Positions 15,642 through 24,724 of a DNA stretch of 28,459 nucleotides are shown here, in pieces. This stretch comes from an uncultured Bacillota bacterium (lineage in GTDB: Bacteria; Bacillota; Clostridia; Peptostreptococcales; Anaerovoracaceae), in the NCBI GenBank assembly GCA_946545145.1, contig CAMNNG010000003.1, positions 1 to 28,459 of the forward strand, read 5' to 3'. The translations under genes were made by a program, and so were the position numbers. Position 1 is the first letter of the stretch. Each line of letters starts with the position of its first letter. Under the pieces are notes generated by a model. That model saw only the letters and a list, made by a program, of their open reading frames with translations, had not been told where the DNA came from and did not search any database.

Positions 15642-16664
15642 ATGCAGGACAGAATCAATCAGATCATGGCCGAAGCCAAAGAGAGGCTGGCCAAAGCAAA
15701 AGAGATGAAAGAGGTCGAAGATATCAGGATCAGCACCCTCGGAAAGAAGGGCCAGCTGACAGCTATCCTTCGCGGAATGGGCGCTCTTTCGAAAGAGGAG
15801 AAAAAGCAGATCGGACCTGCGGCGAACAAGGCCAAGGGTGAGATCGAAAAACTGATCAACGCTAAGTTCGACGAGGTCAAAGAAGCGGCCAAGAAGGCCC
15901 GCTTCGAGGCGGAGAGGATCGACGTAACTGAGCCGGGACGCGCCAATCTGATGGGCGTCAGACATCCGCTTACTCTCGTCGCTGAAGAGATCAAGACTAT
16001 ATTCAAGAACCTCGGATACGAGATCGCGGAAGGTCCGCTGGTGGACACCGTGTTCAACGCGTTCGACGGACTCAATTCACCGCAGAACCATCCGTCCAGA
16101 GACATGACGGACACGTTCTATATCTCGGACGGCATCTGCCTTCGTCCGCACACATCCACGGTCCAGGTAAGGACGGTCCAGGAAAGAAAACCGCCGTTCA
16201 GGATCATCTCACCGGGAAGATGCTTCAGATGCGATACTCCTGATGCTACTCACTCGCCGATGTTCCACCAGATCGAGGGACTCATCGTCGACGAAGACAT
16301 CAGCATGTCGGATCTTAAGGGCACGCTCGACTACATGGCCAAGCAGCTCTTCGGACCGGAGACAAAGACGAAGTTCAGACCGCACCACTTCCCGTTCACA
16401 GAGCCTTCGGCGGAGATGGACGTATCGTGCTTCAAGTGCGGCGGCAAGGGCTGCCCGGTCTGCAAGGGAAGCGGCTGGATCGAGATCCTCGGCTGCGGCG
16501 AGACGCATCCGAAGGTACTCGAGGTCGGCGGTATCGACACTGAAAAGTACACGGCTTTCGCATTCGGAATGGGCGTAGAGCGTATAGCTATGCTCAAGTA
16601 CGGAGTCGATGACATCAGACTGTTCTACGAGAACGATATGAGATTCATCGATCAGTTCAAATAA
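15642..16664 (+). CDS. pheS: Phenylalanyl-tRNA synthetase alpha subunit
   Basis: PheS is the catalytic subunit of the class II heterotetramer that charges tRNA-Phe. The length of 340 residues is standard. An N-terminal coiled-coil tRNA-binding arm (1-90) is followed by the class II core with MFHQIEGLIVDEDISMSDLKG, FRPHHFPFTEPSAEMDVSC and FAFGMGVERIAMLKYGVDD. A four-cysteine element of the form CFKCGGKGCPVC sits in the core, as in several Firmicutes PheS. One oddity: the segment after WIEILGCG reads ETHP, where well-known homologues have MVHP. No T-box leader fits in the 27-base gap upstream. pheT follows after 29 bases. Confidence 0.97.
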   Translation: MQDRINQIMAEAKERLAKAKEMKEVEDIRISTLGKKGQLTAILRGMGALSKEEKKQIGPAANKAKGEIEKLINAKFDEVKEAAKKARFEAERIDVTEPGRANLMGVRHPLTLVAEEIKTIFKNLGYEIAEGPLVDTVFNAFDGLNSPQNHPSRDMTDTFYISDGICLRPHTSTVQVRTVQERKPPFRIISPGRCFRCDTPDATHSPMFHQIEGLIVDEDISMSDLKGTLDYMAKQLFGPETKTKFRPHHFPFTEPSAEMDVSCFKCGGKGCPVCKGSGWIEILGCGETHPKVLEVGGIDTEKYTAFAFGMGVERIAMLKYGVDDIRLFYENDMRFIDQFK

Positions 16665-16693
16665 GTCGTGAAAGGAAAACAGGAGGTGTCGAA

Positions 16694-19147
16694 ATGTTAG
16701 TACCTATCAAATGGTTGAAAGATTATACAAAAGTTGATGTAGATGTGACTGAGTTCACAGACAGGATGATCATGAGCGGATCCAATCTCGAGACGGTCGA
16801 AAAGCTGCCGGGAGAGATGAGGGACGTCGTGGTCGGAAAGATAAACAAGCTTGAAAAGCACCCGCTTTCGGACAGGCTGTCGATATGCATGGTAGATGTC
16901 GGCAGGGGCGAAGACATCAAGATCGTCTGCGGAGCGCCGAACGTCGAGGAGGGCATGCTGGTGCCGGTGTGCCTCGCGGGAGGACACATCCCCGGACCGC
17001 TCCACGGTCAGGCGCCTGTAGAAGGCGGAGTCGATATACAGGCCGGAGAGGTCAAGGGCGAGACATCGAACGGCGTCATCTGCTCGTGCTCAGAGCTCGG
17101 CTACGACGACAAGGTCGTTCCGGTAGCTCACAGAGAGGGCATCTGGCCGCTTCCTGATGACATCGGCCTCGAGCCGGGCATGGACCTCGCTGAGGGCATG
17201 GATCTTGATGACTATGTGGTCGACTTCGAGATCACGCCGAACAGACCGGACTGCCTGTGCATGACAGGTATGGCCAGAGAGAGCGCCGCGACGTTCAAAG
17301 AGAGCGTAGATTATCCGGCGACAGACACGAAGTGCGAAGCAGGCGGATCGACATCGGACTATATCAGAGTCAACATCCAGAAGCCTGAGTTCTGCACGAG
17401 ATACTACGCAAGAGTAGCAACAGACATAAAGATAGAACAGAGCCCGTGGTGGATGCAGCAGAGACTGATGCACGCCGGCATGAGACCGATCAACAACATC
17501 GTCGACCTGACGAACTTCGTCATGCTCGAGTACGGCCAGCCGCTGCACGCGTTCGATATCAACACGGTCAAGGGCGGAGTGATCAACGTAGACACTGCCG
17601 AGCCGGGATCGGTGTTCACGACGCTCGACGGAAACGAAAGAAAGATGCCTGAGGACGCTCTGATGATCAAGGACGCCGAGGAAGCAATCGGCATCGCGGG
17701 CATCATGGGAGGACTGGACTCCGAGATCACAGGCGAGACGACTACTATCCTGATCGAGGGAGCTAACTTCAACGGCGACAACATCAGGCTGACAGCAAAG
17801 GCTCTCGGACTGAGGACAGAGGCATCCAGCCGCTTCGAGAAAGGCATCGACCCGAACCAGGCGGGCATCGCTGTCGACAGAGTATGCCATCTCATCGAAG
17901 AGCTTGGATACGGCAAGGTAGTCGGCGGAGCAGTCGACAATTATCCGGGACAGCTCGACCCGTGGACAGTAGATGTCAGGATCGACCGCGTCAACAAGAT
18001 CATCGGAGACACGATCCCCAAGGAAGAGATGATAGATATATTCGAGAGTCTCGAGATGAAGGTGGAAGACGCAGGGGACGGCATCCTCAAGGTCACGCCG
18101 CCGACGATCAGACTGGACCTCGTGGAAGAGATAGACTTCGTTGAAGAGGTCGCAAGGATCCACGGCTACGACAAGCTGCCGATGACGCTCCCGAAGGGAA
18201 GAGCGTGCGCAGGAGAGCCGAGGAACGAGACTATCAGGAACGCGACGAAAGTATACATGGTCGCTATGGGAGCGAACGAGATCCAGACATATTCGTTCGT
18301 AAGCCCGCAGGACTGCGACAGAGTAAGGCTCGCTGAGGACGCGTGGGAGAGAGACGCTGTAGTCCTCCTCAACCCGCTCGGAGAGGAAAACTCCGTGATG
18401 AGAACGATCCTTTCGCCGAGCATGCTGCAGGTCCTCGGACGCAACTATGCCAAGAGCATCGATTCGGTAAGAGCATTCGAGATCGGCACAGTATTCGCGA
18501 AGAACGAGTTCGAGCCGGGCGGTCTTCCGGACGAATCTGACAGCATGTGCATCGGAATGTACGGAGAAGGAAACGACTTCTTCATGATGAAGGGCATCGT
18601 CTGCGAACTCCTCTCGAAGCTCGGAATCGAGGACCTTACATTCGTTGCTGAAAAGGAACACGGAACATATCATCCGGGAAGATGCGCAAGGTTCATGACG
18701 GGCACGGCGGAAGATCCGATCGAGCTCGGTATCATGGGCGAGGTGCACCCGGACGTAGCTGAAAACTACGGTATCGGCACGAGAGCTGTCCTGTGCGAGA
18801 TGTTCTTCGACAAGATCGAAGATATCGCCAAGACGGAGACGAGATACGTTCCGCTGCCGAAGTACCCGGCAATGACAAGAGATATCGCTGTTACAGTAGA
18901 CGAGGACGTAGCTGTAGGAAGCATGGAAGAAGCTATCAAGGCTTCGGCAGGCGAGCTCCTCGAAAGCGTACAGCTCTTCGACATATACAGAGGCGAGCAG
19001 ATCGACGAAGGAAAGAAGAGCGTCGCATTCAGTCTCACATACAGAGATAAGAACAAGACGCTTACTGACGAAGAGGTCGAGCCTGCTCATGAAAAAGTCG
19101 TTTTGGAACTGAAGGGCAGATTCGATGCTGTCCTCAGGGAGATCTGA
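16694..19147 (+). CDS. pheT: Phenylalanyl-tRNA synthetase beta subunit
   Basis: PheT is the editing and tRNA-binding subunit of PheRS. The 817 residues show the usual order: an N-terminal segment LVPIKWLKDYTKVD and an EMAP-like OB tRNA-binding domain (about 40-150). The B3/B4 editing domain follows (about 210-390, containing RPINNIVDLTNFVMLEYGQP), then a B5 domain (about 400-475). A catalytic-like domain without active-site function comes next, and last a C-terminal FDX-ACB anticodon-binding domain beginning LPKYPAMTRDIAVTVD (about 725-817). AGGAGGTGT precedes the ATG. It is coupled in an operon with pheS and reads on to zapA after 17 bases. Confidence 0.97.
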   Translation: MLVPIKWLKDYTKVDVDVTEFTDRMIMSGSNLETVEKLPGEMRDVVVGKINKLEKHPLSDRLSICMVDVGRGEDIKIVCGAPNVEEGMLVPVCLAGGHIPGPLHGQAPVEGGVDIQAGEVKGETSNGVICSCSELGYDDKVVPVAHREGIWPLPDDIGLEPGMDLAEGMDLDDYVVDFEITPNRPDCLCMTGMARESAATFKESVDYPATDTKCEAGGSTSDYIRVNIQKPEFCTRYYARVATDIKIEQSPWWMQQRLMHAGMRPINNIVDLTNFVMLEYGQPLHAFDINTVKGGVINVDTAEPGSVFTTLDGNERKMPEDALMIKDAEEAIGIAGIMGGLDSEITGETTTILIEGANFNGDNIRLTAKALGLRTEASSRFEKGIDPNQAGIAVDRVCHLIEELGYGKVVGGAVDNYPGQLDPWTVDVRIDRVNKIIGDTIPKEEMIDIFESLEMKVEDAGDGILKVTPPTIRLDLVEEIDFVEEVARIHGYDKLPMTLPKGRACAGEPRNETIRNATKVYMVAMGANEIQTYSFVSPQDCDRVRLAEDAWERDAVVLLNPLGEENSVMRTILSPSMLQVLGRNYAKSIDSVRAFEIGTVFAKNEFEPGGLPDESDSMCIGMYGEGNDFFMMKGIVCELLSKLGIEDLTFVAEKEHGTYHPGRCARFMTGTAEDPIELGIMGEVHPDVAENYGIGTRAVLCEMFFDKIEDIAKTETRYVPLPKYPAMTRDIAVTVDEDVAVGSMEEAIKASAGELLESVQLFDIYRGEQIDEGKKSVAFSLTYRDKNKTLTDEEVEPAHEKVVLELKGRFDAVLREI

Positions 19148-19164
19148 TCCGGGAGGTATCAAAG

Positions 19165-19767
19165 ATGAGCAATAAGGTCAGTGTCAACATCTATGGCAAG
19201 GAGTACGTCGTCGGAGGCGACAGACCGGCTGAGCAGATAATGCGTATCGCAGCCCATGTTGATCTTAAGATGCAGCAGATCGGCGGCGAGGAATACAACG
19301 GTCCGATGTCGTCCCTCGCTGTGCTTACTGCGATGAACATCGCTGAGGAGTACTACGATCTTTCGGCTTCGGTCGAAGAGCTCCAGCGCGCGAAGAACAA
19401 ACTCCAGGGCGACGCGAGCCACTACGAACAGCTTTGGGAAGAGGCCAAGAAGAGCTTCGTTGTTTACAAGGAGGACTCGCAGGCCGAGATCCAGGCATTG
19501 AATGACCAGAAGGAAGAGCTTAGAGAGAAGATCAACGAGAAGGATCGCGAGATCGAAGAGATCAAGAAGAACCAGAAACTCGTAGAGTCGGAGGCTAACC
19601 GCGCTTCGGAAGAGGCGATCAGCCAGGCGACGAAACAGTACAAGGATATGGAAAACAATTTCTTCGATCTGCAGATGGAAAACATCCAGCTCAAGAGCGA
19701 ACTTGAAAAGCTCAGGAACAGACTCAAATGGGAGCATGATGACACGGAAAACAATTTCGGTTCTTGA
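19165..19767 (+). CDS. zapA: ZapA, FtsZ-associated protein with a long coiled-coil extension
   Basis: ZapA bundles FtsZ filaments. Residues 1-72 match the ZapA globular domain (KVSVNIYGKEYVVGGDRP, then MRIAAHVDLKMQQI and SSLAVLTAMNIAEEYYDL). From about 73 to 190 the protein is an uninterrupted charged coiled coil, making it 200 residues long against about 85-110 for B. subtilis or E. coli ZapA. ENNF occurs twice near the end, from a 13-base direct repeat GGAAAACAATTTC (19650-19662 and 19746-19758). GGGAGG precedes the ATG. It sits between pheT and mutS2, as in other Firmicutes, although cvpA and polX, present there in B. subtilis, are absent. Its last 29 bases overlap mutS2. Confidence 0.92.
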   Translation: MSNKVSVNIYGKEYVVGGDRPAEQIMRIAAHVDLKMQQIGGEEYNGPMSSLAVLTAMNIAEEYYDLSASVEELQRAKNKLQGDASHYEQLWEEAKKSFVVYKEDSQAEIQALNDQKEELREKINEKDREIEEIKKNQKLVESEANRASEEAISQATKQYKDMENNFFDLQMENIQLKSELEKLRNRLKWEHDDTENNFGS

Positions 19768-22126
19768 ATTTGACAAAATAAAAAAGAAATTAGAGGAAGA
19801 AGCGGGCTCAGAGATGGCGAAAAAGCGTATCTCTGAGCTTCGCGTATTTGATGATATCGATGACGCGAACGATTCGCTCGCTGAGACCGATGAAGCGCTG
19901 AGGCTGATATCGGGCAAGGGCGTGCTTCCGGTCGGCAGTTTTTATGATGTCGCGCCGTACGCCGCGCTGGCGTCAAAGGGAGGCGTGCTGACTATGAAGC
20001 AGCTTCTCGAGATCAGATACGATCTCATGACGGCGGCCAGGGTCATATCGTTCCTCAAGGGCGATGACGTGCCCGATCTTCCGATCCACAAGGCGATCAC
20101 CGAGGTGCTCGACCCGCTTTCGTCACTCGATGAGGACATCGACAGATCGATCGACTCGGAGACCGAGATGAACGACAACGCGAGCAGGGACCTGAGGAGG
20201 ATCAGGGCTGAGATCGCGGGGCAGAACGACGCGATCAAGAACAGGCTGAACAGGATGATCAGCTCGGACGCCTACAAGACGATCCTGCAGGACGCGATCG
20301 TTACGGTGAGGGACGGAAGATACGTAGTTCCCGTCAAGACGGAGTACAAGGGCAGCGTCCCGGGAATCGTGCACGACCAGAGCGCGAGCGGAGCGACGCT
20401 CTTCATAGAGCCGCAGGCTGTAGTCGACGCGAACAACAAGCTCAGGGAGCTCGAGTCGGAGGAGAAGGCTGAGATCGACAGGATCCTCAGGGATTTCTCA
20501 GAGAGAGTCGCAGTAAGCGCCGACATCATCAAAAACAATCAGGAACTCCTCACGCAGCTCGACTTCATAACCGCGAAGGGAAAAATGGCCTGGAAGATGG
20601 ACGCTGCGCGGCCTGAGCTGAACGAGGACAACATCCTCGAACTGAAGGGCGCAAGGCATCCACTGATCGACGAGAAGAAAGTAATACCGATAGATGTCGC
20701 TGTCGGTGAAGGATATACGGCCCTCATCATCACGGGCCCGAACACCGGAGGAAAGACGGTCACTCTGAAGACGGCCGGCCTCCTTCAGATAATGGCGCAG
20801 TGCGGCCTGTTCATACCTGCTTACGAAGGAAGCCGCGTGCCGATGCTGAGGCAGGTATACGCCGACATCGGTGACGAGCAGAGCATAGAGCAGAGCCTCT
20901 CGACGTTCTCGTCCCACATGAAGAACATCGTCGGCATCGTGGAGGACGCCGGATACGGCACCATGGTCCTCGTCGACGAGCTCGGAGCCGGGACAGACCC
21001 GACGGAGGGTGCGGCCCTCGCGATAGCTATACTCGAGGATCTCATCAGAAAGGGAGCCCTCATCATAGCGACGACCCACTATACGGAGCTCAAGAAATAC
21101 GCGCTCTCATCGGACAACGTAGAGAACGGCTCGATGGAGTTCGATGTGACGACGCTGTCGCCGACCTACAGGCTGAAGCTCGGTGTGCCCGGAAAGTCGA
21201 ACGCCTTCGAGATATCAGGAAAGCTCGGCCTCGACAGGGCTATAATCGATGAAGCGAGAGAGCTGATCGAAGGAAAAGACCTCGAGTTCGAAGACGTCCT
21301 TTCAGCGATCGAAGCCGACAAGAAGAAGGCCGAGACGGAGAGGAACGAAGCCGTCCGGATGAACGCCGAGATCAAGCAGCGCGCCGAAGAGCTCGAAAAG
21401 GAAAGGGAAAAGTTCGAAGCCCAGAAGGAAAAGCTCCTAGAGAGGGCGAGAGAAGAGGCGAGAGACATGATCGCCGACGCGAAGAAGGTCTCTGAAGAGG
21501 TCAAGGAAGACCTCAAGGAGCTCGCAAGGCTCGAGAGCCTCGGAGAGAGGAACAAGCGCTTCGACCAGAACAGGCGGAGGATAAAGGACGCCGCCGGAAA
21601 ATACAAGGAAAAATACATCTCGGAGAAGAACGACGATCCTGTCAACATCGATACGGTGAAGATAGGAGACAGAGTAAGGGTCGTCTCCCTCGGTCAGAAC
21701 GGCGAGATCATAGGCCTGCCTGACGACAAGGGCGAGATGCAGGTAAGAGTCGGTATGATGAAGCTGAGAGTCGGAGCGTCCGACCTGAAGATCATCAACG
21801 ACGGAAGAAAGAAGAAGAAAAAGCAGCCGTCTGCACGGGCCAAATACGGAGGCCTCATGAAGCAGAAAGCGCAGACCGTGCCGCTTGAGACCGACGTCAG
21901 AGGGCAGTCGCTCGACGAAGCTCTCGCGAACGTCGAGAAGTATATAGATGACGCATACATAGCCGGCCTTCCGAAGGTGACCGTTATCCACGGACGCGGA
22001 GAAGGCATACTGCAGAAGGGTATAAGGGACGCCCTCAGAAGGAACAGAAGCGTTGCTTCCTTCGAGAGGGGAGCCTACGACCAGGGCGGTGAAGGCGTGA
22101 CAGTGGTAACACTCAAAAGATCGTAA
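19739..22126 (+). CDS. mutS2: MutS2, ATPase with Smr endonuclease domain
   Basis: MutS2 does not do mismatch repair; family members suppress homologous recombination and, in B. subtilis, act in rescue of collided ribosomes. From ATG 19739 it has 795 residues. After the MutS-like core and clamp come Walker A TGPNTGGKTVTLKT (about 331-344) and Walker B with MVLVDELGAGTDPTEGAA (about 409). A long coiled-coil arm follows (about 510-610), then a KOW-like patch (VKIGDRVRVVSLGQNG) and the C-terminal Smr domain with DVRGQSLDEAL and VIHGRGEGILQKGI. I prefer ATG 19739 over the adjacent ATG 19736 because GGGAG (19730-19734) is better spaced; a TTG at 19703 is unlikely. It overlaps the end of zapA. Confidence 0.95.
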   Translation: MTRKTISVLEFDKIKKKLEEEAGSEMAKKRISELRVFDDIDDANDSLAETDEALRLISGKGVLPVGSFYDVAPYAALASKGGVLTMKQLLEIRYDLMTAARVISFLKGDDVPDLPIHKAITEVLDPLSSLDEDIDRSIDSETEMNDNASRDLRRIRAEIAGQNDAIKNRLNRMISSDAYKTILQDAIVTVRDGRYVVPVKTEYKGSVPGIVHDQSASGATLFIEPQAVVDANNKLRELESEEKAEIDRILRDFSERVAVSADIIKNNQELLTQLDFITAKGKMAWKMDAARPELNEDNILELKGARHPLIDEKKVIPIDVAVGEGYTALIITGPNTGGKTVTLKTAGLLQIMAQCGLFIPAYEGSRVPMLRQVYADIGDEQSIEQSLSTFSSHMKNIVGIVEDAGYGTMVLVDELGAGTDPTEGAALAIAILEDLIRKGALIIATTHYTELKKYALSSDNVENGSMEFDVTTLSPTYRLKLGVPGKSNAFEISGKLGLDRAIIDEARELIEGKDLEFEDVLSAIEADKKKAETERNEAVRMNAEIKQRAEELEKEREKFEAQKEKLLERAREEARDMIADAKKVSEEVKEDLKELARLESLGERNKRFDQNRRRIKDAAGKYKEKYISEKNDDPVNIDTVKIGDRVRVVSLGQNGEIIGLPDDKGEMQVRVGMMKLRVGASDLKIINDGRKKKKKQPSARAKYGGLMKQKAQTVPLETDVRGQSLDEALANVEKYIDDAYIAGLPKVTVIHGRGEGILQKGIRDALRRNRSVASFERGAYDQGGEGVTVVTLKRS

Positions 22127-22143
22127 CGGGAAAGGAAGAGAAA

Positions 22144-23850
22144 ATGATAGACTACAAAATGAAGATAGCTGAGATCATCGCAAAGGCGGCGGATATGGAG
22201 GCGGAAGAGGTCTGCTCCATGATCGAAGTGCCGTCCGATGAAAAGATGGGAGACTTTGCATTCCCGTGCTTCAAGCTCGCGAAGGTGTTCAGAAAGGCGC
22301 CGCCGCTCATCGCTCAGGAGATCGCTGAGAAGATCAGCGCGGAAGAGATGTTCGAAAAGGTCGAGCCGGTGAACGCTTACCTCAACATGTTCGTCTCCAG
22401 AGAAGAGATGACGAAGGACGTAGTAAGCGAAGCCCTCGCGAAGGGCGAAAAGTTCGCTCACTCCGACATCGGCGCCGGAAAGAAGGTCATTGTCGAGTAC
22501 TCGTCGCCGAACATCGCAAAGCCGTTCCACATCGGCCACCTCAGGAGCACAGTCATCGGAAACTCGATCTACAAGATCTACGATGCGCTCGGATATGACA
22601 CGGTAAGGATCAACCACCTTGGAGACTACGGAACTCAGTTCGGCAAGATGATAGTCGCTTACAGGAAGTGGGGCAACGAAGAGGACGTAAGACGCGACCC
22701 GATCAAGACCCTCCTTTCATACTACACGAAGTTCCATGTAGAGGCTGAGAAGGACCCGGACCTCGACCAGGAAGCAAGAGACACTTTCGCGCGCCTCGAG
22801 AAGGGCGAGCCCGAGGAGAAGGCTCTGTGGCAGTGGTTCAGAGACGAGTCCCTCAAGGAGTTCACAGAGGTATATGACATGCTCGGCATCGAGTTCGATT
22901 CGTATGCGGGAGAGAGCTTCTACTCCGACAAGATGCAGAGGGTCCTCGATGAACTGAATGAGAAGGGCCTGATGAAGGAGTCGCAGGGAGCGAACGTCGT
23001 AGACCTCGAAGAGTACGATCTGGGAACAGCTCTGATCACGAAGTCAGACGGCAGCACTCTGTACATCACGCGTGACATCGCGGCAGCGATCTACAGAAAA
23101 GAGACATATGACTTCTACAGGAACATCTACGTCGTCGCTTCGCAGCAGAACCTGCACTTCGCGCAGTGGTTCAAAATCGTCGAGCTCCTCGGCTACGAGT
23201 GGGCGAAGGACTGCATCCACGTCCCGTTCGGCCTCGTAAGCCTTGAAGAGGGAACGATGTCCACGAGAGAGGGAAGGGTCGTCTTCCTGAAGGACGTTCT
23301 CGATCAGGCTGTCGAAAAGACGAGAGAGATAATCATTGAAAAGAACGTCAATACGGATAATATAGACGAGACGGCCGCCATCGTAGGCATAGGAGCCGTC
23401 ATCTTCCAGGAGCTGTCCAACGGCAGGATCAAGGACTACGTCTTCAAATGGGACCGCGTCCTGAACTTCGACGGAGAGACAGGTCCGTACGTACAGTACA
23501 CGCACGCAAGGGCTGCCTCAGTCCTCAGAAAGGCAGGAGAAGACGCGGCGAAGATATCGGCGGATGTGGACTACACGAAGATCAGGGGAGAGGTTGCTTA
23601 CTCCCTCGTAAAACTCCTGCACGCTATGCCTGATGTTGTCATAGAGGCAGGCGAGCGCTGCGAGCCGTCGATACTGACGCGCCACATCATAGACATCGCT
23701 CAGGCCTTCAACAAGTTCTACCACGACGAGCAGATCCTGGTGGACGACGAGGCTGAGAAGATGGCGAAGCTGGCCCTGGTCGCAAGCGCAAGGCAGGCGA
23801 TCGAGAACGGTCTGGCGATGCTGGGCATCAAGGCTCCGGAGAGGATGTAG
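22144..23850 (+). CDS. argS: Arginyl-tRNA synthetase
   Basis: ArgS is the monomeric class I synthetase that charges tRNA-Arg. The 568 residues show an N-terminal Add-1 domain (about 1-115), the HIGH motif in PNIAKPFHIGHLRST (near 122-136), the KMSKS-equivalent MSTREGRVVFL (near 373) and a DALR anticodon-binding domain at the C-terminus ending in LGIKAPERM. It begins 18 bases after mutS2 behind GGGAAAGGAAGAG and ends one base before the radical SAM gene. No T-box or leader is possible in so short a gap, so its transcription depends on the upstream genes. Confidence 0.97.
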   Translation: MIDYKMKIAEIIAKAADMEAEEVCSMIEVPSDEKMGDFAFPCFKLAKVFRKAPPLIAQEIAEKISAEEMFEKVEPVNAYLNMFVSREEMTKDVVSEALAKGEKFAHSDIGAGKKVIVEYSSPNIAKPFHIGHLRSTVIGNSIYKIYDALGYDTVRINHLGDYGTQFGKMIVAYRKWGNEEDVRRDPIKTLLSYYTKFHVEAEKDPDLDQEARDTFARLEKGEPEEKALWQWFRDESLKEFTEVYDMLGIEFDSYAGESFYSDKMQRVLDELNEKGLMKESQGANVVDLEEYDLGTALITKSDGSTLYITRDIAAAIYRKETYDFYRNIYVVASQQNLHFAQWFKIVELLGYEWAKDCIHVPFGLVSLEEGTMSTREGRVVFLKDVLDQAVEKTREIIIEKNVNTDNIDETAAIVGIGAVIFQELSNGRIKDYVFKWDRVLNFDGETGPYVQYTHARAASVLRKAGEDAAKISADVDYTKIRGEVAYSLVKLLHAMPDVVIEAGERCEPSILTRHIIDIAQAFNKFYHDEQILVDDEAEKMAKLALVASARQAIENGLAMLGIKAPERM

Positions 23851-23851
23851 C

Positions 23852-24724
23852 ATGAGATACGAAGGAATGATTTACAGGCCGCCCAGTGAGGCGAGAAGCT
23901 ACCTGCTGCAGGTCACGGTCGGCTGTTCACACAACAGATGCAGGTTCTGCAGCATGTTCAAGGAGAAGAAGTTCCACGTCAGACCGATGGAAGACATACT
24001 CGACGACATCGATATGGCGAGGAAGTACTACCGCTATGTGAACAAGATATTCCTTTGCGACGGAGACGCGCTGTGTCTTTCGACAAGCAAGCTCCTGACG
24101 ATCTTAGACCGCATCGCCGAGGTCTTTCCGGAGTGCGAAAGGGTCGGCGTCTACGGATCGCCGAAGGATGTGCTCAGAAAGAGAGATGACGAACTTCAGA
24201 CCCTTAAGGAGCACGGGCTCGACATAATATACATCGGTGCGGAGTCGGGATCTGATATAGTCCTGAAGCAGATCGACAAGGGCGCGACGCGAGAGGAGAT
24301 AATCACGGCCGTGAAGAGGATCGAAGCGGCGGATATAATGGCGTCGGTGACGTTCATATCGGGCCTCGGCGGCAGGCCGCTCTGGCGTGAGCACGCTATC
24401 GAGACGGGCACGATGATAAGCGAGATGGGAGCGACATACGTCGGTCTTCTGACGCTTCTTCTGGAGCCGGGCGCGCCGATGAGAGAAGACGTTATCGAGG
24501 GGAGGTTCGAACTGCTGTCGGCCGAAGAGATCGTGGCGGAGACCCTCCTGATGATGAAGAATATAAATGTAGACAGGAAGTGCGTATTCAGGAGCAATCA
24601 CGCTTCGAACTACGTATCGCTCAGGGGCGATCTTCCGGACGACAAAGACAGGATGATAGCCCAGCTTGAAAGAGCGATGGAGGACACGGGACTTCTGAAG
24701 GATGAAAGGTTCAGAGCGCTATGA
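23852..24724 (+). CDS. Radical SAM protein of unknown substrate (COG1032-like)
   Basis: This 290-residue protein has an iron-sulfur motif near the N-terminus: GCSHNRCRFCSM, with cysteines at 25, 30 and 33, i.e. CX4CX2C rather than the common CX3CX2C. An Elp3/MiaB-like TIM-barrel fold is suggested by FLCDGDALCLS, DIIYIGAESGSD with the glutamate-bearing strand, and VTFISGLGG. No B12-binding, TRAM or SPASM domain is visible. I recall similar short proteins, annotated only as radical SAM, in many Clostridia. ATG 23852 lies one base after argS, with GGAGAGGA inside the argS end acting as ribosome site. It overlaps the next gene by ATGA, so the two products are probably made together. Function unknown. 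Confidence 0.85.
   Translation: MRYEGMIYRPPSEARSYLLQVTVGCSHNRCRFCSMFKEKKFHVRPMEDILDDIDMARKYYRYVNKIFLCDGDALCLSTSKLLTILDRIAEVFPECERVGVYGSPKDVLRKRDDELQTLKEHGLDIIYIGAESGSDIVLKQIDKGATREEIITAVKRIEAADIMASVTFISGLGGRPLWREHAIETGTMISEMGATYVGLLTLLLEPGAPMREDVIEGRFELLSAEEIVAETLLMMKNINVDRKCVFRSNHASNYVSLRGDLPDDKDRMIAQLERAMEDTGLLKDERFRAL

Noticed and set aside
15615..16693. T-box or other leader regulating pheST
   Set aside because: The gaps before pheS and pheT are under 30 bases; no room for a T-box and no specifier hairpin or T-box sequence is seen.
17090..19162. 690-codon open frame on the minus strand opposite pheT
   Set aside because: Same codon-bias effect; the composition is unlike a real protein and pheT fully explains the region.
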